This document shows positions 1 through 7,057 of a stretch of 25,683 nt of DNA, in pieces; position 1 is the stretch's first letter, and each line of letters opens with the position of its first letter. Origin of the DNA: CANDYO01 sp049653745 (GTDB lineage Bacteria; Pseudomonadota; Alphaproteobacteria; Rickettsiales; CANDYO01). The stretch lies in assembly GCA_049653745.1 (NCBI GenBank), contig JBASGW010000066.1, positions 1 through 25,683 of the forward strand, read 5' to 3'. The position numbers were made by a program, and so were the translations under genes. The notes beneath the pieces were generated by a model. That model was not told where the DNA came from and ran no database searches. It saw only the letters and a program-made list of their open reading frames with translations.

Positions 1-896
1 CAGCTTGTTTTATAAGCGACAATAGCTCGTGGCTAAAATTCAGAAAATTGACCGGGAAAGTCAAATGTCAGAGTGTTTTGATAAAAAATTGGCTTTAAAA
101 ACCAGAAATCTTTTTGCAAGAGGCTCTGGAGAAACATTAGCTTTATCTGGTAAAATTTTAGAACATTTTAGTTCTGTATATAATCTTCAAAATATAACGG
201 CGCCCATTAAAACAAAATTAGGAAAATTTTACTACGAAGATCAAGATTATATCTTAATAATTTCAAATTATATAGCAGGAGCTAATCCCAAGCATGAACC
301 AAATGAATTGAAACATGAGAAGTTAGCCTTAATTTTCAGTAAATTACATACAATACCCATAGTAGAATTTGATGAATTAAAATTAGAGACTTTTAATATA
401 GATTATGCTTTAGGAATACAACGATGCTTAAGAGTAAATGATTCAGAAGTTCCGCAAGTTAGAAAAATGATCGAAAAACTTACCAGTGAACGAGAGTTGC
501 TTACTAAAGCTATTAATATGCTGGTAGAATTACAGAATAAATTTGTTAACTCACCTCCAGTATTTATAATAACTCATGGAGATGGTCATCATTTTAATGT
601 GTTGCAAAATAAAGATGAGACTTTCCTAATGGATCAGGAAAACATTAAACTAGGGCCCCGAAGAACGTGATTTGTGGCATTACGTCTCAACTCCATTAAT
701 TGATGAGTATTTAGTATTAAACCCAGGCTTTAATATAAATTATGAGCTTTGTAAATATTATCACTTACAACGTTTTTTAGAAGACCTGCGCATGGATTTT
801 GAAAAACCAGCTATTACTGAAGGGCAAAGAAATGAAAATCTTAGTTACTTTTTTAAACAGCGTACATGGGATAGATTTTACAAAATGTTCAAATAA
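1..896 (+). pseudogene. APH-like aminoglycoside/choline kinase family gene, frameshifted
   Basis: This is a broken phosphotransferase of the APH (protein-kinase-like) fold; APH(9)-type enzymes look closest. The open frame from 29 contains the catalytic loop (THGDGHHFN, near residues 183-191) and the metal-binding segment (FLMDQENI). It then stops at 668-670. Reading from 654 in another frame gives GPEERDLWHY and runs to the stop at 894-896, which restores the family's usual 'P-ERDL' motif after the metal-binding strand. The shift falls in the C4 run at 656-659 and fits one extra C. A second lesion is likely near the 5' end: bases 3-47 read, in a third frame, as ISDNSSWLKFRK, which resembles the ATP-binding strand with its lysine, while the frame used from 29 is blocked by a stop at 23-25. 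The true N-terminus may lie outside the window. It would have transferred phosphate to a small alcohol or antibiotic; the substrate cannot be read from sequence. Confidence 0.75.
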
Positions 897-987
897 AGTT
901 TTAGCTATTATAAAAATTCTATTGAAGATTAAGAATTAGCCCATAAGTTTCTTATATAATCTGTAAGCTTAAGGTTGCAAAGAAACG

Positions 988-1089
988 GTGAGAGCGTCAT
1001 TACTTAAATATATGTGGAGCTTTGAAAATAGAGTAGCAAAACAATTAGCTGAATTAAAACAAAAAGATCCTAACTGCAATTTTATGTAA
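988..1089 (+). other. Short open frame or gene remnant of unknown origin
   Basis: A 33-codon frame with a GTG start lies between the kinase pseudogene and the GNAT gene and ends in a stop at 1087-1089. Purine-rich AAGAAAC sits just before the start. The C-terminal part (FENRVAKQLAELKQKD) would be a charged amphipathic helix. I do not recognise it. It could be the remnant of a longer gene, since both neighbouring accessory genes are decayed, or chance. The rest of 897-1118 shows nothing convincing apart from an isolated TATAAT at 955-960 without a good -35 partner. Confidence 0.2.
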
Positions 1090-1118
1090 ATAACCTCAGA
1101 TAAGGATTTGAAGCAATT

Positions 1119-1562
1119 ATGATAATAATCCGCAAAGCTACTATATCGGATGTTAAAGAATTACTGCCATTACTAGATCAGTTAGGTTATTCAACAAGCA
1201 AAGAGGAATTAACAAAAAGATTCAATGATTTTTGCAGTATAGATGGATATGGTGTTGCAGTTGCTTGGCATACAAACAAGATAGTTGGTTTTGTGGCGTG
1301 GTCTAAATCGAAGCTTTTTGTATCTTATAGCGTTCGTATTCATGTTGAAGAATTAGTGGTTGATAAAGAATATCGTGGTAAAGCAGTTGGTAAAAAGCTC
1401 ATGCAATTTGTTGAAAATTATGCTCGAAGCCTAGGCCCAGCTATAATTGATCTAACCTCTGGGCAAAGACGTGCAAACGATGGCACGCATCAATTCTATG
1501 CTAATTTAGGTTATAAAAATGAAGGCTTAATGGCAAAATTATACTTAAGAAAAGAGATGTAA
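1119..1562 (+). CDS. GNAT-family N-acetyltransferase
   Basis: This 147-residue protein is a single GNAT domain. It starts IIIRKATISDVKELLPLL, the usual beta1-alpha1 opening. The acetyl-CoA pyrophosphate-binding motif A is EELVVDKEYRGKAVGKKLM (about residues 87-105), with the R-x-x-x-x-G/A signature. The C-terminal motif B is HQFYANLGYKNEGL, where the tyrosine is the usual general-acid position. The length is normal for a stand-alone cytoplasmic acetyltransferase. The acceptor is unknown; small amines, antibiotics or protein N-termini are all possible for this family. It is the only gene on the left accessory arm besides the AbiE antitoxin that reads through cleanly. An ATG start is used, with AAGGA about 15 bases upstream. 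It stops 8 bases before the convergent end of the toxin pseudogene. Confidence 0.85.
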   Translation: MIIIRKATISDVKELLPLLDQLGYSTSKEELTKRFNDFCSIDGYGVAVAWHTNKIVGFVAWSKSKLFVSYSVRIHVEELVVDKEYRGKAVGKKLMQFVENYARSLGPAIIDLTSGQRRANDGTHQFYANLGYKNEGLMAKLYLRKEM

Positions 1563-1569
1563 TTTATGG

Positions 1570-2607
1570 CTATAGATTATTCAATTTTTCTTCTAAATCT
1601 TTTATCACCTTAATAATATTATTAAAACTTGGTGTCTCTCCTAGAATCATCACTTCCATATTTTTATAATCTTGGCGTAAATTTTCTAGCATTTCTGCGC
1701 TAGGTACTAAACAAAAACTGCCTAATTTTGCGGTATTTTGTGTGGCATTATTATCTTTAAAAAAGATGATATTATTTTTTACGACATCATCAAGGCAAGT
1801 AAGATTAGCATCGCGCTTTTATCAATGCCTTGTTTGATCAGCATATAAACATTATAATAATGTCTGGACATCCAGCGGCTATTTCTTTTCCTTTTAAGCG
1901 CCGATGATAAAGTCCATGTAAGATCCCAACTTCTCCCAAAAAGTTCGCTCAGGCGATAGCCTTGGTATCGGAGTGCTGCTTTCTAAATTAGACCCAAGAA
2001 CACTTTCAGCAATATATGGTTTGATTATGGTATTTTGTTTAGGCGATATTCCACCTCTGGTGCCAAGTTCTGGTTTGATAGTTTTCTGTACATATTGATT
2101 GTTAATATCATGCGCAGTTGGGTAGGAAAATAGAATTGTTAGGCTGTCTTGATCAATATCTAAGTTCCACTCTTCATCATTATTGATAGAGTTTTTTCAT
2201 GCATTCGCTAAAACCGGCAGGATAAAATCTTTAATATAAGTTCTAATGCTCAGCATTAAGCTGTCTATTCTTCTCTGGAGCTCTTTACTCGATATGTCAG
2301 TTTTGCTAGGGTCTTTAACATTTAGAATGCTTCGATTAATGGTCAGGTCGCAGTCTTCAGAGAATTGATCTATTAAGCTATAAGATTTAGAAAGTGAAGT
2401 GCCTCCTTTAAAAACCATGTGATCAAATAGCTCTTTGTTATTGAAGAGCTGACTTAAAGTCCAGCATACCCAAAAATCCTTTTCCAATACTGTAAGATTG
2501 ATCCCTAAGCTAAACGCCGCTTCAGTAAAAACACTCAAGCGATCAGAGGTTGAAGTTTTTAGAAAATTATCTATGTATATTGCCTTGTATTTTATGTATA
2601 GCATCAC
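1570..2607 (-). pseudogene. AbiEii/AbiGii-type nucleotidyltransferase toxin, multiply broken
   Basis: The intact N-terminal part (2607 down to 2200) has the AbiEii hallmarks EKDFWVCWTL, then FKGGTSLSK and SEDCDL, the GGTS...(E)D-x-D pattern of this nucleotidyltransferase family. An in-frame TGA at 2197-2199 interrupts it. The same frame then continues with HYPSV-like FSYPTA, KPELGTRGG and SPERTFWEK. Three more shifts follow: near 1919-1923 (into HGLYHRRLKGKEIA), near 1870-1874 (into MSRHYYNVYMLIKQG), and near 1810-1818 (into CLDDVVKNN). The last frame runs through a typical family C-terminus (FCLVPSAEML, MILGETPSFNNI) to the stop at 1570-1572. With all pieces joined, the protein would be the normal length of about 340 residues. 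The start overlaps the antitoxin gene by 41 bases, as expected for a co-transcribed type IV toxin-antitoxin operon. The toxin can no longer be made in full. Confidence 0.88.
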
Positions 2608-3160
2608 TCATCCAAGATGGAAGATGAGCAACAACTTTGCTTATCTTTAACTTATCATCATTTGATAGTTTTTGAGAATATTGATGAATCATATCATCAT
2701 CAAGGGCAGCTTTACCTAAATATGCCATAGATTGTAGGGCAAGATTGTAAGGTAATGGTAAACCATCAAATATAGGAATTCTGGTATGTTGAAAAACAAT
2801 ATTTTGATTGCCAACTTGTCTAACGCAAGATTTTCCAGTAGTAGCATAAACAATTTTCATCGGCAATTGAGTAGAAAGACCTAGAAGATTAGTAGCCATA
2901 GCGCCTGAATGAAAAATACGATCTCCAGTTTTATTTGCCACAATTTTTGCCAGGTCGTCAATATTTGGAGAAAGAATGCCTATAGTAGGATTCGTTTTAG
3001 GGTAATCATATATTCCTCTAGCTATTTTTCTAGTTAATCTGGACATAACTTGATTTACCGCAGCACGAGCGCCTATATCAAGGAAATCTTTTGGAGAAAA
3101 ACCCCAGCCTTTTTGGTTTGTTGTAATCCTTGCTATAATGTTTTTACTAATATTAGTCAT
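2567..3160 (-). CDS. AbiEi-type antitoxin / DUF6088 family transcriptional repressor
   Basis: This 197-residue protein resembles the antitoxins paired with AbiEii toxins. The N-terminal third has the winged-helix pattern seen in AbiEi proteins: a segment for chromosome-style DNA binding (GFSPKDFLDIGARAAVNQVMSRL, split here as helix-turn-helix) followed by the wing KIARGIYDYPK. The rest (HSGAMATNLLGL, KIVYATTGKSCVRQVGNQNIVFQHT) is the conserved C-terminal domain that neutralises the toxin in characterised systems. In those systems the protein also represses its own operon by binding inverted repeats upstream of the gene; overlapping inverted repeats are present at 3178-3226. The reading frame is uninterrupted, in contrast to its toxin partner, which overlaps its 3' end. 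ATG start with GGATA upstream. Alternatively it is simply a decaying gene not yet hit. Confidence 0.82.
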   Translation of the reverse strand: MTNISKNIIARITTNQKGWGFSPKDFLDIGARAAVNQVMSRLTRKIARGIYDYPKTNPTIGILSPNIDDLAKIVANKTGDRIFHSGAMATNLLGLSTQLPMKIVYATTGKSCVRQVGNQNIVFQHTRIPIFDGLPLPYNLALQSMAYLGKAALDDDMIHQYSQKLSNDDKLKISKVVAHLPSWMSDAIHKIQGNIHR

Positions 3161-3177
3161 AATAATTTTATCCTATT

Positions 3178-3226
3178 TTGTCAGATAATAACTTATATAT
3201 TTCTGACAATAAAGTTATAAGTTATT
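3178..3226 (-). promoter_or_regulatory. Overlapping inverted repeats upstream of the AbiE antitoxin, possible operator
   Basis: Two interleaved perfect inverted repeats lie in the 61-base gap before the antitoxin start. One is TTGTCAG (3178-3184) with CTGACAA (3203-3209). The other is AATAACTTATA (3187-3197) with TATAAGTTATT (3216-3226), whose outer arm covers the integrase stop codon. AbiEi proteins are known to repress their operon through inverted repeats at this place, so an autoregulatory operator is the favoured reading. A terminator for the integrase transcript is the alternative, but no U-run follows on the minus strand. Confidence 0.5.
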
Positions 3227-4387
3227 TCTTCTCGCCTACGGCAAATATGCTATCTACAGCTCTTGCTACTGATTCTCTTACAGGATCTAAATTTATTCTA
3301 GCGTAAACTGCGGTTGCTTGTTGCGTCTTATGTCCAAGGGATTTTCCAATTATGTAGCTGTTTGCTCCAGTCGCCGCCTGCCAACTACCTAGAGTGCGTC
3401 GTAAATCATGAATTCGCAGATCCTTAATATTTGCTTCTTTTAAAATTCTTCTCCAGGCTTTTTTTGGCTCTTCAATATGACCTGATTTACTGGCAAGACT
3501 TGGAAACACCCAATCACTTGTTCTGCCATCATATCTATTTTTTAATATTGAAATTGCCTGAGGTACAAGAGGTAATGTTTGCGACTCCCCATTTTTTGTT
3601 TCTTGGATTAACCATTCAAATCTATTAAAATATATATTATTCCAATTCATGCTTTGCGCATTTCTGCGTCTTGCTCCAGTAAGTAAGCAAATATAGAAAA
3701 AATCTTTAAAAGTTTCATTAGGCTCGTTATTTAAACTTTCAAAAAATTTAGATATTTCTTCTCCTTTTAAAAATCTTTCTCTGCTTTTCTCTTTTAATTT
3801 TTTGACTCCTCTGCATGGATTAATCCCCTCCCATCCCCAATCAATAGCTTTATTAAACATTATATGTAGCAAAGAAATAATTCTATTAGCAACATATTTA
3901 CCAGAATCATTTCCTATTTTGGTATGAAGCTTTTCAATATCTGATCTTTTAATTAAAGAGATTTTTTTATTCCGCCAGTCTTTCAGATGATTTTTATAGA
4001 GTCCTTGGTCAGATTGCCAGGACTTTTTATGATTCTTTGCGTAGCGTTCTATGTATTGATTAAATAGCTCATCAAATATTATCCCTTGGATGATTTCTTT
4101 TTTTCATTAGGGTTTTTACCTTGTGCTATTTCGCTGTTTACTTTTTCAGCCATACTCCTCGCATTTTCTATAGAAAGGTCAGGAAATTTTCCAAGAGTTA
4201 CTCTTTCTGGCTTACCATTAATTTTACGATAAACTACAAAAGTTTTTGTACCCTTGTCAGTTATAGATAGAGCAAGGCCTCTAATTTTATTATCGTAACA
4301 ATAAAGCCTTTTACCCTTAATAGGTAAAATAAGTTCATCTAAAGTTTTTTTAGTAAAACTAATTTTCTGTTTCACAACGCTCTCCAT
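3222..4387 (-). pseudogene. Tyrosine recombinase (P4-like phage integrase), frameshifted
   Basis: The N-terminal piece (4387 down to 4079, 102 residues) is the DUF4102 arm-binding domain of P4-type integrases (YCYDNKIRGLALSI, TFVVYRKINGKPERVTLGKFPDLS). It ends early at KSSKG. One base shift at the G-run 4083-4085 (three G on the minus strand, four expected) continues into IIFDELFNQYIERYAKNHKKSW and the core-binding domain, then the catalytic domain to 3222. The catalytic set is complete: Arg in LLTGARRRN, Lys in ETKNGES, H-x-x-R in HDLRRTLG, His in LGHKTQ, and the nucleophile Tyr in AVYARI. The repaired product is about 387 residues, the usual length. The gene reads away from the tRNA-Lys fragment at 4529-4575, as expected for the integrase at the end of an island. 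It probably cannot work now unless the shift is a sequencing error or is bypassed. Confidence 0.9.
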
Positions 4388-4388
4388 T

Positions 4389-4410
4389 CTGGTGCTACCC
4401 TGGTGCTACC
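4389..4410. repeat. Perfect 11-bp tandem repeat between integrase start and att remnant
   Basis: CTGGTGCTACC occurs twice back to back (4389-4399 and 4400-4410), immediately upstream of the integrase ATG and 118 bases from the tRNA fragment. Short direct repeats between int and the attachment core are typical of arm-type integrase binding sites or excisionase sites. Its GC content is high against the surrounding AT-rich DNA. Assignment to the integrase is inferred from position. Confidence 0.45.
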
Positions 4411-4528
4411 TTTTTTATAAATAATGGTATAATTTGAGTAAATCTTATAAATTATATATTAGCTTATAAGCCTTGTAAAATAAAGCTTTATATAATTTTA
4501 TATATAATGATAAAACATAGGAACTCAA

Positions 4529-4575
4529 GACTTTTAATCAATGGGTCGCAAGTTCGAATCTTGCTGGGCACACCA
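4529..4575 (+). other. 3' half of tRNA-Lys(UUU): probable attachment-site (attR-like) remnant
   Basis: The block begins at GACTTTTAATCAAT, which is the anticodon loop (TTT) and 3' stem of tRNA-Lys. It continues through a perfect T-arm, GCAAG-TTCGAAT-CTTGC (4548-4564), the 3' acceptor strand TGGGCAC, a discriminator A and an encoded CCA ending at 4575. No 5' half is present: upstream bases do not pair with the anticodon stem, there is no D-arm, and no partner for the acceptor strand. Integration into a tRNA gene duplicates exactly such a 3' part, and the integrase is next to it. The element would therefore extend leftward from here, and the complete tRNA-Lys should lie beyond the left edge. 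Confidence 0.85.
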
Positions 4576-4653
4576 CTAAAACCACCACTTCCTAATCAAA
4601 TTATTTTTAAAAACCTATCTTGCAACAGCCTCAAAATGGAAAATTCTATGTGG

Positions 4654-4673
4654 AGAGCATTTATGCTCTTTTT
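4654..4673 (+). terminator. Rho-independent terminator downstream of the tRNA-Lys fragment
   Basis: AGAGCAT (4654-4660) pairs perfectly with ATGCTCT (4663-4669), and T residues run to 4673. The orientation serves plus-strand transcription, so it most likely terminated the tRNA-Lys transcript. On the minus strand no U-run follows, so it is a poor terminator for the ankyrin gene ending at 4718. Confidence 0.6.
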
Positions 4674-4717
4674 AACGGAGATGTAGCCATTTCATTTTTA
4701 TTATACATTCTGTATGA

Positions 4718-6094
4718 CTATTTTTTATATATGATGCTTTCGCGAGTATTGTTGTTGGTTGGGGTATGATCAGGTGAAAAACTATCGCGCTTTGAAGAAA
4801 GTGAAACTGTAGTTTTAGTTAGTTCTGTTATATTTGAGCTTTTTGCGCTCTCTTCTTGCTTTTTAAAGATTGAAATTTTTAAGGTAATTTCTTTTATAAA
4901 TTTAATTATTTTTTCGAATATGTCTTTATAAGATTTAGCAGGAGCTTTTGTAGAATAAGTTGATGCTGTATTTTCTTGCGATAGAAGCTTTTCTTGCTTT
5001 TCTGCTTCTTCTAACCTGCTTTCAACTACTATATTTAAAGCAGTTTTACTATCTTTATTAGCTAATTTTAGATTAGCTCTTTTATTTGAAAGAAATTCTA
5101 TCATATCTAAAGCAATCAAATGCGTTTCTTTGAAATCTGAGATTGAAGCAATTGCTGAATTATGCACTGCTGTATCACCATATATATTTTGGGCATTAAT
5201 GTTTGCTCCTTTAGCAATAAGTAATTCTGCTATTTCTTTATTCAATGAATATGCAGCTTGATGAAGAGGGGTGCTTTCTTCGAAGTCTTTGAAATTAACT
5301 AGTTTGGGATTTTGCTCCAATATTTGGTTTATTTCTTGTGCGGTTGCGTTTGGTTTGGACATAGCTCTAAGTAATTGATAGCCTTGAATAATATCTTGTG
5401 TACTAAAACCCTCTTTATTTTTGATATCTATCCTATTTTTATCAGCTAGTAGTCTTTTAGCTATGATGTTTTGAGTGTTGCCTTCGCACAGATGCATAAT
5501 TTTATGTAATGGAGTGTTTCCTTGTTTGTCTTTGAAATTAACTATCTTAGGATTTTGCTCCAATATTTGGTTTATTTCCTCTGTGTTTTCTTTAGCTATA
5601 GCTCTAAATAGTTGATAGCCTTGGATAATATCATGTGCACTAAAGCCATCTTTATTTTTAAGATCTATCCTATTTTTATCAGCTAGTAGGTTTTTAACCA
5701 TGATGTTTTCAGTATTACCTTCGCATTGATGCATAATTTTATGTAATGGAGTGTTTCCTTGTCTGTCTTTGAAATTTACTAAATATGGAGATTTTTGTAG
5801 AATTTCACTAGCTGTCTCATAGTTACTCTCATTTATTGCATGCAGCATTTGATAGCCTAAAGCTATTTGATCGAGCAATAGTTTTTTATTTTTTTGTGAA
5901 TGGGGAGTTAATTGACTATTTGATTTTAATTCTGCTTTAACTGAAAGAAATTCACTATTTATAATATCAGAGTTTTGAGCTATTATAGCTGTCGCCTGAT
6001 CGTGATCTCCATGTTCTATTAGCTTTTTCACCTTTAAGGCTTGAGCTTCAGTTGTAAGCTCTTTCGTATCTGTATATTCTGTTGTGAATGTCAT
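4718..6094 (-). CDS. Ankyrin-repeat protein with three long tandem modules
   Basis: A 458-residue protein if started at the ATG at 6094, which has a good AAAGGAAAA ribosome site. An in-frame ATG 12 codons upstream lacks one. Most of the protein is built from modules of about 79 residues, each opening YQ(L/M)-x-x-A and carrying VNFKDxQGNTPLHKIMH then LLADKNRID(L/I)KNKxGFS. Two are nearly identical and a third has diverged into standard ankyrin repeats (STPLHQAAYSLNKEIAELLIAKGANINAQN, split). TPLH is the ankyrin turn signature. The C-terminus is a Lys-rich, possibly helical segment (IFEKIIKFIKEITLKISIF) followed by a Ser/Thr-rich tail. No N-terminal signal peptide is visible. Such proteins in intracellular alphaproteobacteria often mediate protein binding and some are secreted by type IV systems; function and export here are not shown. 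Confidence 0.88.
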   Translation of the reverse strand: MTFTTEYTDTKELTTEAQALKVKKLIEHGDHDQATAIIAQNSDIINSEFLSVKAELKSNSQLTPHSQKNKKLLLDQIALGYQMLHAINESNYETASEILQKSPYLVNFKDRQGNTPLHKIMHQCEGNTENIMVKNLLADKNRIDLKNKDGFSAHDIIQGYQLFRAIAKENTEEINQILEQNPKIVNFKDKQGNTPLHKIMHLCEGNTQNIIAKRLLADKNRIDIKNKEGFSTQDIIQGYQLLRAMSKPNATAQEINQILEQNPKLVNFKDFEESTPLHQAAYSLNKEIAELLIAKGANINAQNIYGDTAVHNSAIASISDFKETHLIALDMIEFLSNKRANLKLANKDSKTALNIVVESRLEEAEKQEKLLSQENTASTYSTKAPAKSYKDIFEKIIKFIKEITLKISIFKKQEESAKSSNITELTKTTVSLSSKRDSFSPDHTPTNNNTRESIIYKK

Positions 6095-6222
6095 AATTAA
6101 TTTTCCTTTGTTATTTAAAGAATATATCAAAATAATTATTAAAGGGTTAATAAAATTTTTGATTTTTAAAAGTGATAAATAATTCTATATTATCAAGAAA
6201 ATAGAGTGAAAGGGGGAGGGCA

Positions 6223-6804
6223 ATGAACCAAATAGATTTAAAAGATATGTTTACTAAAATTATGGAAGAGGATTCAAGTAACTTTAAAGGCAAGTGCAAT
6301 ATATTAAAAAGCAGTTGGATTGATTCTTTATTGGGGCCAATATTGGCTATTTCTGATGAAGAGGGGTTATTTTTACTTGAATTTATTGGTAGGAGAGGGC
6401 TTAGGAAAGAAATTGAGCGCTTAAAAATAAAGACTAAATCAGTAATTATTCCTGGAAGAAGCGCTGCAATTGGTCTTGTGGAAGAAGAATTAGAAAAATA
6501 TTTTGCTGGAAATCTAAAAGAATTTAAAACACCAATTCATTTACTAGGATCTGACTTTCAACAAGCGGTATGGAAAGAGTTAATGAAGATTCCTTATGGA
6601 GAGGTGAGAAGTTATATGACCCAAGCAATTGCAATTGGTAAACCAACTGGATATAGAGCGGTGGCAAATGCTAATGGAGCTAATCAGTTGGCCATTATTG
6701 TGCCATGCCACCGAATTATTAATAGCAACGGCAATTTGGGTGGCTATGGAGGAGGAATAGAGAAGAAGAAGTGGCTAATTGAGCATGAGAAGAAATTTAA
6801 GTGA
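6223..6804 (+). CDS. ogt: Methylated-DNA--protein-cysteine S-methyltransferase (O6-alkylguanine repair)
   Basis: This suicide DNA-repair protein transfers an alkyl group from O6-alkylguanine in DNA to its own cysteine. The C-terminal DNA-binding and active-site domain is complete: FQQAVWKEL and IPYGEVRSY form the winged-helix part, then RAVANANGANQLAIIVPCHRII with the acceptor Cys at about 162 in PCHR, then the GGYGGG loop. The first 90 residues form the variable N-terminal domain. At 193 residues it has normal length for Ogt-type enzymes, and there is no AdaA-type zinc/regulatory domain. A purine-rich ribosome site (GGGGGAGGG) lies directly before the ATG. It is divergently arranged from the ankyrin gene, with about 128 bases between the chosen starts. 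Confidence 0.93.
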   Translation: MNQIDLKDMFTKIMEEDSSNFKGKCNILKSSWIDSLLGPILAISDEEGLFLLEFIGRRGLRKEIERLKIKTKSVIIPGRSAAIGLVEEELEKYFAGNLKEFKTPIHLLGSDFQQAVWKELMKIPYGEVRSYMTQAIAIGKPTGYRAVANANGANQLAIIVPCHRIINSNGNLGGYGGGIEKKKWLIEHEKKFK

Positions 6805-6981
6805 TAGAGAAGGGTGATATATTCTTAATTTTTAATTTAAGTCCATTTAATAATCATCACAATAGTTAATCAATATAATTCAAGTGATTTGATGTTTCAC
6901 CAAAAGAAATTTTATCAGAAAAAATGCACTAGTTTATTTATTATTAAGTTGAATATTTAATCTAGTTATAATATTTCTCCC

Positions 6982-7010
6982 TTGACTAATTAATTATTAT
7001 AAACTATTTT
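6982..7010 (+). promoter_or_regulatory. Possible sigma-70-type promoter for the second ankyrin gene
   Basis: TTGACT (6982-6987) and TATTTT (7005-7010) are separated by 17 bases and lie about 48 bases before the ATG at 7058. The surroundings are so A+T-rich that chance -10 matches are common, so the TTGACT and the spacing carry most of the weight. The rest of 6805-7045 shows no other feature. Confidence 0.4.
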
Positions 7011-7057
7011 GCTTTATATATTAATAAAATAGTAATAATAAATAGTTGGTTAATAAA

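Noticed and set aside
4501..4575. A complete tRNA-Lys gene
   Set aside because: Only the part from the anticodon loop to CCA is present. Upstream bases give no D-arm, no 5' anticodon strand and no 5' acceptor strand.
6805..7045. A small RNA or riboswitch in the gap after ogt
   Set aside because: No stable stem, no conserved riboswitch core and no intrinsic terminator could be found; only a possible promoter is supported.
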